Positions 25,195 through 37,480 of a stretch of DNA of 64,000 bases are shown here, one piece after another. This DNA is from Lanius collurio. Its lineage: Eukaryota; Chordata; Aves; Passeriformes; Laniidae. The DNA lies in NCBI GenBank assembly GCA_020086605.1, contig JACBWW010000016.1, positions 17,584,308 through 17,648,307 of the forward strand. Direction: 5' to 3'. The translations under genes were made by a program, and so were the position numbers. The notes under the pieces were generated by a model. That model had not been told where the DNA came from and did no database searches. It saw nothing but the letters and a program-made list of their open reading frames with translations. How positions within the stretch are numbered: position 1 is the stretch's first letter; each line of letters opens with the position of its first letter.

Positions 25195-25640
25195 AAGTCA
25201 ATCAGCTTTGTGTGGCCTTGTAATATCTCATTTTATCCGTGCCACGCTTTATTAAATTCTCATAAACCTGTCAATGAGGACAGATACCATTTCAGTTTAC
25301 CCCATTAGTTCTACACAATGACATCGGGGGAGAGAAAGACGGGGAGGTGGCGGGGAGGCACTCGGCGTGGAGAAAAGAGGAATGAATTTAAAGAAAGGAG
25401 AAAAAGAGAAACCCAGAGCCAAAACTCGGCTTCGTGACAATAATGTAATAACATCAGTGCTCAGGGAAAGTAATTGAATTAAGTGGCTTTTGTTAATGGT
25501 TTTAAGATTTAGAAATGTAAATAATAGGTAGGACTCCTTAGTGGGACTCTAGGTAACTGCATCCCTGAGAATAAGAAATGCTTTGCTGTTAAATGTGATG
25601 TCAGATAGTTTTGTTACTCCTCTGGTTTCATGCCTGCAAA
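25195..25640. promoter_or_regulatory. Candidate conserved non-coding island (A)
   Basis: AT-rich, low-repeat sequence with many homeodomain-like cores, including a paired-type dimer site TAATTGAATTA at 25471-25481. Composition resembles deeply conserved enhancers near developmental genes. No open frame. Conservation itself cannot be seen from one sequence, so this is inference. Confidence 0.35.
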
Positions 25641-26594
25641 GCATATTTTGCAGTTTTAAAGCCGGGTGTGTTTATCATCTTTCCTTTCTAACTTCAGACG
25701 GAGCTTAATTCAGGAGTATTTGCATGAACCCTTCTTAGCCAGTCCCTATCAGTTATTTGCACCGCCAGGAATAAAGTATTATTTCTCCCGAGCTGCTTTG
25801 GAGAACTTCCTGACTGCAGGGTTACTGTGCTCAGAAGCCTCCTGTCTATTTACATGTTCATTAAAGGCAGCAGCAGCGCTGCTCTCTGTGGCAGGGCCAG
25901 ACTCAGCTCCTGGAGTAAGAGCATTGGCAGGAGTGACGTTACACCGGGCTTAGGCCAGTGGGGAGGGAGAATCCAGCCCACAGGTAGGATGAGCTGGGCG
26001 ATTTAGAAATGACTTTCATGGGAACTCGTTCTGCTTAAAATATTATTGGATTTTCATTTAGGAACCTATCAAAGTGCAAGAATAAAGTCTGAGCTGCCTA
26101 ACCCATATAGGTCTAAACAAACAGGCCTCCCTTCTGCTCTGGGATCTGTCGGCTTGTGGATTGGGAAAGGTCCTTCAGTAAGGCATGGGCTGAGTCTCAG
26201 GGAAACCCACTGTGCCAAGCAGAATAGGGGGCTTTGCATTTATTTAGGCTGAAAATCTTCCCCTTTGCAGGATGAAGGCTCTCCCTGGTCTGTGCCACAG
26301 GGATGCTCCATCCCTGCTTGTCCCCTTAGCTCTGCCCGCAGCTCTGTGGGCAGCAGCAGCACAGGATGGCAAAAGTTCTCCCATGGCTTTTGTTCCAGTC
26401 CCACAGCAAGTGGGCAGCTCAGCATGCACCAGATCACTCTGACACGTCCTTTGGGGACTTCCCTTCTGGCTTCACCTGTGACCTGCAGTGGTCTCTGCTG
26501 GCCTCAGCTCAGCTTGTGTGGCTGCAGAGCCTTCCTTGTAGCTGCCAGCTGCTTCCCATCCAATGAGATCTCAGGACCCACACAGCCTCAAACA

Positions 26595-26692
26595 CCTTCC
26601 TCCATCATCCTCATAAGCCTTCTCCCATCACCTTCCTAAGCCTTTCCCTGTCACTTTCATAAGCCTTTCTCCACCACCTTCATAGGTCTAGC
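26595..26692. repeat. Four-copy minisatellite, period about 24
   Basis: Successive diverged units of the form CATCACCTTCATAAGCCTTTC appear four times, each differing at a few bases. No coding reading is supported. Confidence 0.75.
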
Positions 26693-26699
26693 TGGAAAG

Positions 26700-29600
26700 A
26701 GCATAAACGTCCCACGCCAAACCTGACCCAGCTCATGTGGGCAACAGAGAGAGTTGCCAGATTGTTAAAGTAGAAATAGAGATTCCAGTAAGTAACACAT
26801 TTTTCTCAGGGCGCTTCTTAAATAGGTTTTTTGCAAAAAAAAGGAAAAAAAGAGAAAAAAGAATAGTTCAGTCTTCCCGGTGAATTTGATGATATTTCTT
26901 ACTGCTGTCCATTTGCTATATTGCTGTGAAGGGAAGCTGGAGTAGAACAGAAGGGTTTGTTTCTTCCTCTATGGGAAAATAAAATAAGAACAAGAAGAAT
27001 GTTACAATTAAAACAACAAATCCTTCACTACTTTCCCTGCATTAGAAAAGAAAACCCAACCACCCTATTAATGATCAAATTCTTAAAACCATCCCCTGAC
27101 TTAGCAACATCCTTCTGACAGATCCCTTTTTTCTGACCAGACCACTGTGGCAGAGGCAGCTGCAGGCTGGGCTCCTGCTTGGGGCACTCCTGAGGATGCT
27201 CTGGCTGTGTGCAAGGTACTGGGGTGGCATCAGTGCCTTTTCCTTCTCTACAAACAAGTGGAACTCTGCCTCCCTGCCTAGAAGATGGGACAGTTTGTGG
27301 CTCTGCTTTGCAAGTTGAGGTGCTCAGCAGTGCAGCAAGATAACGTCTGGAAGGGAATGTACGCAGCCCAATAGACAGGGAAGGCCTTTTTTGCTTGGAG
27401 AGCCATTAAATAATTTGCCATGGCAAGACCCAGGCGATGCTATTTTCTGCAGCTAAAATGCAGGTTATTTTTCACTAGCTGAAAAAGGCTGTTGGTGGTG
27501 CCAAAGCTTGCCACCAGGTCTGTAGCTTGACACAACATGAGCAGCTAGGAACAATATCATAAAAATAACTGAAATCCACTGAAGGCTCTGCTGAACTGCC
27601 TTTTTAAAGTGCATCAGGTGAAGCAGAAAGGAGTGGGATAACCCTGATTCAAAAAATAGTGCCAATGGATTGGGAAGTGCACACACATTGAACAAGAGAT
27701 ATGAGCATGCCAGAGCCACCCCCAATCTGCTGGAACTGCATGTGGATGGGAGCCTTGCTCTGGCTGCAGCATTTTGTCCAAGCAGGACTGAATTGAAGTT
27801 TTTCTGGTGGGACTGTCCTGGTACTGTCTTCACTGACAAGGTCCCTGCTGAGCCAGGAGCCTGTTAGAAGCAGACAAGGAAAGAACAGCCCTGAGAGCCA
27901 AAGAAATCAGACTCCAGATGATTTACATGGAGCATGAGGGGCACCAGAAGGGCAGCCAGCCCAGAAAATGAGATTATAAACTATCATCCCCTGTTACACG
28001 CTGGGACGTGGCTACAGGGTGGCCCTCTGGCATCACCCGGGGAGGCAGCCGTGGTCTGGTGTTGAAAGCAGAAAGCTTTTGTCTCGTCAGATTGGAAAAG
28101 GCCACATCCTGAGGAGTGTCTGAGAATGTGTGCAGTTCTGCCTTCCCTCCTGCAGCCTTTTCCTGACCTGTGTGCAGAGCCTGACGCCTTCGGAGGCCAC
28201 AAGAATATCCGAACTGCTCACTGCCACACCTCACCAGTCCCCGTGGTCTGGAGAGGGTTGTGAAGAAGAAGTCTGGTGTACTGAGGTGGTGGAAGAGAAG
28301 AAACTCTTCCTCCAGGTGTCCAGGTCCTACAGAGGGCAGCCCTTGAGGTGAACCCACTCTTGCATTCAAACTTGCTGCTCTGGGACAGGTGGTACCTACA
28401 GGGCATCCCCCTGAAGTAGTTTAAACATTGACTTTTTTTGGGGAAGGAGAAGTGAAAAGAACCTGCAAAGGGGATACAGGAGCCCTGATGTGGGTGCCCC
28501 AATTTCATTAAACTGATTTAGGGTTCAAGCCAGGTCAGTGTTGTACCTGAGCCAAGAAAATGCAAAATATTCCATTTGCTCATGCAAATGTGAAACCTGC
28601 TGGTGTAGAGGCTTGGGTTTAATGTTCTTCACCTCTGCAATGTGAACTCACATGAGGAGAAAAGCAGCACGAAAAGGAGTCCTCAGGAGAGGCAGAGCCC
28701 AATGTTTTATAAGAGCTGGCATGGATGTGGTTAATAAGATAATCTCAGGACCCTCCAACACAAAGAGAAAGTGAGTTTTCTGATCCATAAAGGATCAGTC
28801 TGCAGGAAGCCCCATCAGACTCCTCAGCGTGAAATTACACCACAGCAGGGGGGTACAGTCCTGCTACTGTACAACATTAGAGAGATGAATTAGGACTTGA
28901 CATTCATGTGCTTAATATGCCTATTCCTGGCATTATCCCATAAGGACCAGTCACCACCAAGGACTTATGGTCACCGGGTCTAGGAAAGTATTTAGGGTTG
29001 CTCATTTGCTCCCTTTCAGAGCCAGGCTATCAGGCTTCCCCATCTAATCTCTCCTCATCAGGAGCAGGGCGGGAGCACAGCCCAGCTCTTCTATCTCACA
29101 GCAATCTGGTCTGGGGAGCAACCACCAGGTGCACCCTTGTTACTCAGATAAGTCACAGCGATCCTCTGGACTGCTGAGTGTGGAATGAGGGAAAAAAACC
29201 ACCTAAAATCATGACCTGGTCCTCAAGAAGCTGAGAAAAGGGGAAAGAGCCAATGCCAAAAATATGTCTCTCGCATAGCTGCTGCTAACAAAAATAAATA
29301 TTTACTGGAAAGGGAAGTCTCAGCAGGGCTATATTAGGAATTATTCAAACTGGGTTTGCCTCTCCAGTGTTAAACTTGTTGGAGGTGTGCCTTGGACAAA
29401 CATGGGCACTCTCAGCTACTTTACCAAATGGGCTTTGTCAAGAAGCCAGAGTATTTCCAAGCCCCAGGTCTGGGCTGTGTGAAAATTCCTGCCTGTTTGA
29501 ACTCCAAGCCAGGATAGAGTGCTTTTGGTTTGTTTTTTATCCATGAAATATTTTGTTGAGAACAAAATTTTAGGGGGAGGGGGAGAATCGACTCCAAATT

Positions 29601-32600
29601 CTGGAAGAAATAAAAAGAAAAATGTTGGCTACAAGGCTGAATAGTTTTTGAACTGATCATTTTCCAAGAAAAAATCCAAATATTTTTTTTTTCAGAAAGT
29701 AGCTGTCCTGCAGGAAATTCCTGATTTCATGGACGTGCCGCACTTCTGGCAAGTGCACTTGTGATCAAACTGATTGAAAAGCCATTTAATTGGAACTGTT
29801 TTCAGAATGAAGAATGAGCTAAAACTTGCCAAAGCTGATGGAGGGAAGCATGGACCAACCCAGGAGAAATAAATGAGAAGCAGAATTCTCCCAGAAGCTG
29901 ATTTTGCAATGGTCTGGCGTGGAGAAAGGTCAAGAGCCTCCCCAGCATGAGCACATCCTTGTGGCTGTGATCACATTGTGTGGCATGTGGGCACTTTGCA
30001 GCTCACAAATCCTGCTCCTACAACTCTCCTCTTCAGCTGTGTTCCCTGGGAAAGAGGAGCAGGGATATGGTGGGATCCTGGGACTCATCTGGCCATGGAT
30101 GTGGTGCTCAGCCTGAAAGTGCAGGGTCAGTCCCAGGCCTGGCCATACAGAAACATCTCTTGTTCTGGACACAGGGAATGCCCAGATTTGTAACCCATTT
30201 CTACAGCACTTTGAATGTGGACACATTCCTGCTTGCCCTGCTTGAGGAGGGATAAAACAGAGAGGTCACAAGACAAATTCAAGGAAATTAAGTGAACTGG
30301 GATTCTAAAACACAAAGCTGCTGTACCAATATGGGGACAGCACCACTGTGTCCCTTGACTGGTTTCTTCTCTCTGTTAAAACCGTGGTAACCCTTGGGTG
30401 TGGAGATGAGGATTTCCGTGGGCTCTTTTCCTTATGCACAGATTTTGTGGCAATATTAGCTCTAAGTCAGTCTAATGTTGTCATGGGTGAAATCAAATAG
30501 CAGTGTATAGCCCCAGATATCTTTATTCCATGTGATGGAAGTTCTGGATCTGGGCTCCTACACCCGGACACCAAGCCAGACATGAACATGATTCTTGGAC
30601 ATGAGGAGCAGACTCTGGTGAATACAGTTGCCACTGGACAAACAGCACATGGAGTTCAAGGCTGAGGTGGATGGATATCCCATGCCTATGGACAGGATGA
30701 GCTTCCCCCCATTGTTTCCTCTGCCCACTGGCACCATCTCGGTGAGTGATGTGTTGTCACCACTCCATCTCCCAAATATTCAGCAAACTAGTCCTCAAGT
30801 CCAAATAAACACTTCTGGGATGATACAAGAAAGGAGCCTTGAATGCTGAAAACTGCTCAACGTTTTGGTTGTTCTGTTGTCCACACAAGCCAAACACAAA
30901 GTATTCCCAAACCCATTATGTTGATTTAAAATAAATCCCAAGAAAAACAGCCCTAAGTAAACCAATGTGTGGAGGCTAATGGAGCACTTCCCACCTGAAT
31001 GATAAATTCCCATTCTCCAAGAGAATGATAATTTTTTTAGCATGCTTGGCTTTTGTCTTCTGTGAAATCAGAAGTCTCCCACTGAGGGTTGGGTTTCATG
31101 TCTGGGTCACAGTTTCTACAGAAAGGAATTTTCATTATGGTCTTGGCAACACTTAAGCCTCCCTGTGCAACTGATCTATCTGAGCTTTTCATATCCATCA
31201 GGACCATGGATGCCATCAGCAATCAGGGGTGAAATCTCAAGCAACCCGAGAAGGAGGTATGAGCCTTGGGATGAGACACGACCTCATAGTGAGATTAACA
31301 TGGGCTGAGAGGGTAATTAAGCACAGTAATTATTTGCTGAAGGTGAGGTTGGGGGTACCTCCTTGTTGGCAGACTTCAGACTGGAGGATGGATTCCCTGT
31401 TTCAAGGGGGAGTCAATTCACTGAAGTCCTTTGGCTTGTGATGTGCAGGGTGACAGAGGAGATTGTGAAGCTGAAACAGAGGTTTGGGCACCAGCCTAGC
31501 AATAGTGGAGTCCTCAGGCCACACAAAGTGTGAGAAGTAAATAACAATTCCCAACATATCAAATGATGTGGGAGAGAGAGCGACCCAGAGAGACAGGAGA
31601 CCTAGGAAATGCTAGCAGAGCAGAAAGCCCTAGATGTATTCTGATCAGCAAAATTCAAAGATTGTATTTCTAAGCTTGGGTCTTATTGTTCTTTGAGAAC
31701 CTAGTAAAGGGACTAGTTCCTGCCCTTGCAGACCTTTATGTACTTACAGCACTCATGTATCTGAAACTCCCTTTGCTTTCTCTTTCCGGGTTACACAACA
31801 CCAATAATCTTAATTTTTCTTCATGGATGTTGTTTTCCAGTTATTCTCACTATTTTTCTCTGGACTCTCTCCAGTTAAAACATATCTTTCTTGAGCTGAT
31901 TCTCAAAACCAGACACGTTTTTCATGTCCATCTCAGGTTTTCCATCTCAGGTTTAACCAAAGATGGGCAGAAAGAAGATGCATTCCCATATCCTATGGCC
32001 TCTCTCAGGGTTGTCCATGGTTGTAAAAGTACCTCGTGGGTGTTCTATGGCTTTAATCAAGCAGTTACACCAAAAATCTGTGACAGGGGTTGTGTAGGCT
32101 GGAAAGCAAACTCTCTTTTGTGACTTTTTCTTTCTTGTTGAATGTGATGGAAATGAGGAATGTGTCTCCTCCCACCTACCCCCGCCCTCAACTTTGTCTG
32201 CAAAGGTGAGATGCCAAAACCACAAAATGAGTTAAAAGAAAGCAAAACAACTATTGTAAGGTGGATGTCTTCATTGCTGTTCTATATTTAAATGTCTTCT
32301 GCATCAAATAAAACAGGTTTTGACACAGAATTGCAAGAGAAAAGAGCTGAAAGGACTCCACCATAGCTCCTACCCTGTTAACTGATGATGATTCATTGCA
32401 GTCCAGGTAGGCCCTTGGCATTTGGGATAAATCTGACAAGATGTGATTCTACAGCATCAATAAACGTACAAGGGTATTCAGCCTCCTTTGACAAACAGGA
32501 AAACCAGAATCAAGAATGTGAAGCTTTTTCTCCAAACCACATGTAATGGGGCAGCAGAGACAACAGTAGCAAGCCAGGCATCCCTGCCTTGCTCAAGGTC

Positions 32601-33140
32601 AAGGCTGTCCTGTTTCCTAACAGAAAGTTAATCCTTTAGTGTGGGTGGTGGGAGCTCTATTTTTAGGCCTCTCTATTCTTTAATAGCTCATCAGATTTTT
32701 ACCTCCTGGAAGCTGCTACACAGTCTCAGAGTACTCTTATTGCAGCAGCTTTTCTGCTTTGTTTCCTCTCCCCAGAATAAAACCTCTTTTTAAACATTTG
32801 AGAACTGAGGAGCACTCTTGGGTGGGGTTAGGGTGCCTCTGAGCAATTCAAACCCACCTCCTGCCTGGAGCCAGGCTATTGCCAGCACCAGGTCAAGGCT
32901 GTGTTTTCCCAAATTTCACAGCTGCTGGAGAGGGCTGAGAAGAAAGTGCTGATTGAGTTTTTGTGAACATATCTGTGAACTAGGGCCAGCAGGAAGGAAT
33001 GATCCCATGAGAGTTAGTAAGGGGCACTTTCGCAGTGCTGAGGATAACTTAGCTGTCTCAGTTTTCTTCACTATCTTTAAAGACCAGATTTCTTTGTGCC
33101 TTGTTGTAAGTCAGTTCCTCTTGAATCACAGTGCTTACAG
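26700..33140. other. Intergenic DNA without recognised content
   Basis: No gene, RNA or mobile element can be supported here. Open frames are short and compete on both strands. Confidence 0.5.
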
Positions 33141-33143
33141 CAG

Positions 33144-33190
33144 TAATTTGGGCTAGAAGGGGTCTTTGGAGGATGTCTGGTCCAGATGCC
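33144..33190 (-). mobile_element. Possible CR1 3' end scrap, reverse orientation
   Basis: TTTGGGCTAGAAGGGGTCTT and GGATGTCTGGTCCAGATGCC resemble the complement of the CR1 tail. Short and diverged; a tentative call. Confidence 0.4.
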
Positions 33191-33954
33191 ACTTTGGTCA
33201 TGTGAAGCTGGGGATGGTAGGAGCTCACCCTTCTACACCAGCTGCACAGAAAGCAGAGAGCAGGGCCCTGACTTCTGGAGGACTGGAGTGAGACAGGATG
33301 GAAAGACTGGCACTGTCCTCAGAATCCCACCTTTTCCTTAGTCCTGGAGGTTACACACCAGAGACAAATATGAATGGCTTCCCATGGGCTCACATGGAGG
33401 CTCCTTCCAAGCTGGCATTGGCAACCCCCTGGAAGCTCTTTAGGAAGCACATGGGACTGTGTCTCTGAATGCTGAAACTCCTGCTCCTGATGGGAATTAC
33501 TGGGAGCTCCCAAATGATGTTCAGTCTTTTAATTTCTACAGCAGACTTCTCATGTGCTGCTGGGCAAATCCATTGGTTCTCCCCATTTCTGCTTCCTACC
33601 CGGAAAACATCTGCCACTTCTCCCACCTCCATCTTCTCCGTTTAGGTGATGCACCTCTCTGGGGAAGGGGTGGATTTTTACACACAGTGTGTACAGAGCT
33701 TTGCATGACCAGGATATCTTACTCCCAAGGGAAAAAAAAAGCCTCAAACAGGGTAAAAAAACCCCAAAATCCTAAAAATAGCACTCTGCTGAGCAGGTTT
33801 GCAGGGACTGCTCTGCAGAGAACCAGCCCTGAGGAATGCAACCAGGGAGAGGGGAGAGACAGCCCTCTCCACCGGCCCCCACCTGCCCCTCTTTCCCCCA
33901 CTGTGTGAACCTACTGTAGATTTCTTGAATTTCCCTTTGATGTTTGTCTCCCCC

Positions 33955-34130
33955 CCAGTAATTCTCTTGGGGGGATTTGCTGGAGCGACGGTTAGAAGAA
34001 TACAGCCTGGACTAGGGCGGCCGAAGGGCGAGAGAATGTTAGAAACAGGATTAAGATCATATTCTACGAGCGGTTGTCAGTCGCTGAATAGGGCTAAAGT
34101 TTCTTATCGGGCCGGGGTGCCAGAATGCCT
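33955..34130. promoter_or_regulatory. CpG-bearing non-coding island (B)
   Basis: About ten CpGs fall in 175 bases (for example GGAGCGACGG, GGGCGGCCGAAGGGCGAG, ACGAGCGG, CAGTCGCTG, ATCGGGCCGG) within CpG-poor DNA. It does not translate into anything recognisable. Retained CpGs suggest an unmethylated regulatory element or a small orphan island. Confidence 0.35.
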
Positions 34131-36533
34131 TTGGATTCCTCTCCCCTCTTTCCCTCCCCTCCACACAGGGCTTTCAGTGTGGTGGGGAAAGCATAATCAT
34201 GGCCCTGAATGGGGAGGTGGGCTCTGGGGAGCATCGCCCCACGGCCCAGCAGCCGGGAGAGGGGGTCAGGGCATGGCTGTGGGGCTCATGGGCACCACAG
34301 CCTGGGAAAAATAAGGGAAAAAAAATAAAGCAGTGGTGGTTAATGCTGAAATGGCTGCTGGAGGATTTTTAGGTGCAAATCTCTGTGTTACAGAGAGAAT
34401 ATTCCTTTTTGAAAGTCCCAGTTTCTTGATTTTTTTTTTTCTGGCGTGGGATTTCATGGCTTTCATTGGGCATTTTAGTTGTTGGGGTTTTTTTGCTTTT
34501 TCTCCTTGTTTTCTTAAGGTGGAATTGGAGTCCTAGTGGGAACTTAATTGGAAATATTTGGGGCTTGCTTCTAAACATTCCAGGTGATAGGAAACAGAAG
34601 TTCCAGAAAAGCAGAAGAATTTTGAAATAAGGGGTGGGGGGAAACCAGAAAGTGTATTTTGAGAACTCAAAGCGTGTTTTGAAAACCAAGAGACAAAAAC
34701 AGTTGTGAAAGAGAAAAAAAATTTTGAAAGTTTTGAAGCCACTTTCATATAAAACAAAAACACAAACACACTGAGCTTTCCTGGGCAATGGAATCAAGTA
34801 GTATTAAATTCCCCTGTGTGCTCATTTCAGAAGGCTAAGGACATGCAGGCTTTTGATGTTTCTACCTGGGAGGTGCTTTTGTCTTTTTGTAGGTTAGAAC
34901 CTTGTGATAGAGAAGATTTTGAAGGGGCCAATGTCTTCACCTTTCCCAACCTGAAATATGATGGATGAACCCTTGAGAGCCCTCTCAGATCTGTATGTTT
35001 CTGTAGAAAAGAAGCGTTTGTGCTAAAATATTCAGATTCATTTAGGAAAATCTGGGTTTCGTTTGACTCTGTGGGTGTGGAATGTTTTTCACTTGTTCAG
35101 CACAAAGCAAACAGAAACCTTGCCATCGTTTCTGGTTTGTGTTGGAAAAGGAAGTCCTGCAGGTAATGTAATTTCTGGGCTGCTCAAAGTAGTTGGGGAA
35201 AAGAACAACTTCTGTCTTTTTAACCTTCTGGACCATGACTACCTGTAGCTATAATGAGGGTTCATGTTTTTCTAGAGCCCTTGCCTGTTTAAAAGCACCA
35301 GGAAAATTTTATCAAGAGACCTGCTAATGAACAAGAACATTGCAGAAGCTGTAGAAATGAGGAACTCTCTGTCCAGAATTTGCACAGTTTAGGGAGTGAA
35401 AAGGAGAAAGCCCAAGGGGTTAGAATCCAGCTCCTGCAGACCTGTGAATGTGAAAGCACCTCTGCTTTTAAATGAGTTTTCCCTTGTGGTTTACAGAAAT
35501 TTGACAGTCAACTACAGAAGTTGTCCTTTATCTGCATGACAAAATCTCCTTAATTATTTTAGAAACTCTAGACTAACTTCCTTTATGGCTGGCAGTACTA
35601 TGAAACTTGAGAGAAACAGAGATTGAGTGACATTCCCATGTCCAGAAGCAATGAGGTTCAGGAGAGTTAAATAACCCTCACAAAATAATGTAAAATTAAT
35701 TAGACTTTTGAAATTCCTCTGTTTTTCATAGTCCTTAACAAATAATGTTTTCAAGTCAAATTACAAGGCTACATTCTCTAGTTCTTATTGATTTCAGTTG
35801 TAACTTTGCCTAAATAAAATATACCCACTTTATTTTTGACTCTTTAAATCCATCATTTCTTGCTATTATTCCTAGATTTTGTCAGCTCACTCGTTGCTAG
35901 AATCAGCCCTTGTTGTGTGAGGGCAATCTGCTTTCAAGCCCTGAGAGCTCCTGCCTCAAGGACCTGACAAACTGCTGCATTTTCGCACTTAAAACTTACA
36001 TTTCCAAAAACCCTTGGCCCTTTAAAGTACCAGAAAACAAACAACCACTGCTCATTCAGGGAGAACTCAAGCAGACAGGGTTTATGGGAGGGAGAGGGAA
36101 CATCACAAGGGCAAAAGGTGCTCTGAGGTGCATGTCCACAGCTATCATTTACATGTTTCATCTCCCATTCTGCTCCTGGCTCAGTGTTTTATTTTATGTA
36201 ACTCGAGGGTTTATACACAGGGAATAGATTATGCCAGTTAAAGGCAGTGTTATTGCCTTCCTCTCACAGCTGAGGAAATCAGAGCCCCGTCAAAGAAAAG
36301 TCAAGGAATTGCAGTAACTCCCTGAGGTGAGCCAGGGTACAGGAGTGCTCCTTCCTCAGCAAACTGCTGCCCAGGAATATTTCCAAGAGCTTCCCTCCTG
36401 TGATTGTACCAGCTTCTCCTCAATGTCCACTTCTGAGTGCAACTGGGACATGGCAGGGTCAGCTTCCTGAGGAATTTTCCACTTTTTGGAAAATTTTTCC
36501 AGCTTTTGGTAGTCAGATGAATGCAAAGCAGGG

Positions 36534-36616
36534 ATGGACTTGACAGTGTTTGGTTAATGGTTGGTCTAAATTATCTTAGAGGCTTTTTCCAACATAAATG
36601 ATCCTGTGATTCTGGA
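36534..36616 (+). mobile_element. Old CR1-like 3' end
   Basis: GGTTGGTCTAAATTATCTTAGAGGCTTTTTCCAACATAAATG followed by ATCCTGTGATTCTGG (given in two parts) follows the consensus tail of a CR1 subfamily in which TTTTCCAACCTAAATGATTCTATGATT is typical. Diverged, so older than the copy at 9466. Confidence 0.65.
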
Positions 36617-37214
36617 TCTGACTCCTTAATATTCATCCCAGTTTTACAGCAATGCCTCCACCTTGTGCAGAGGCAGGTCCATGTCCAGTCCCACCCTGTG
36701 ACTCAAACAGGCAAAGCAACATCAAGTATTTAATGAGCACCTTGTAACATATAAAATCTGTCTGGTCCTCTTAACCACCTTTCTTTTTTGTTAATCAAGC
36801 TTGAGACATCATAAAACAAGAAGTGGCACTTTTGGAAGAGGAGAAACCTTTTCAAGATACACTGGGAGATGGACTGTTATCCCAAATCCATAAAGGACAA
36901 GAAGATCAGTGGGAAATTTCCTTTCACCTTGTAAATTTTTGATGCAACGTCTGCCATTAGCTCCTGCTTGTTTTGCCACTGCCAGCACAGCACAAAGTGG
37001 TCTTCACCCCATCCCTCAGCGTCACCACGAGACTCATCCGAGCAGAAACCCAAATACTGAGTTTCTTTCCCCATGGTGCTGGCCTGGGCTGTGGCCATCT
37101 AGAGCCATTCTAAGGCTGTTGAGCTGGGTGGTGGCAGTCAGCAGCAGCAAACAGCTGGCCAGGACTGGGTGACATTCAGGGGGACACCTGGGAGCCTGCA
37201 AGGGGGACAGGAGA

Positions 37215-37480
37215 CTCTAAACACATGCTTAAACACTGCGCTTTTTGCCCAATAATCAGTAACATCGAGAGGGCGACATTAAACAAAATAATAAATCGTG
37301 TGCTGGCCCTCAAATTGGATCTCTCTCTTTTTTTTTTTTTTATTTGATTTTGCTAGGATTTATTCCATTTGACAAACCATGCTGTTTAGAATACAATAGT
37401 GGCATAATCACAGCCTGGGGCCCTCATTCTTCAAGATAATGGGATACTTATTCATCTAAGGCAGGTACAAGTCTGTCCTT
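37215..37480. promoter_or_regulatory. Candidate conserved non-coding island (C)
   Basis: AT-rich single-copy sequence with motif-dense blocks (CCAATAATCAG, GGCGACATTAAAC, AATAAATCG, GGCATAATCACAG). No coding potential and no repeat signature. Regulatory role is inferred from composition and from its place between DMBX1 and FAAH. Confidence 0.25.
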
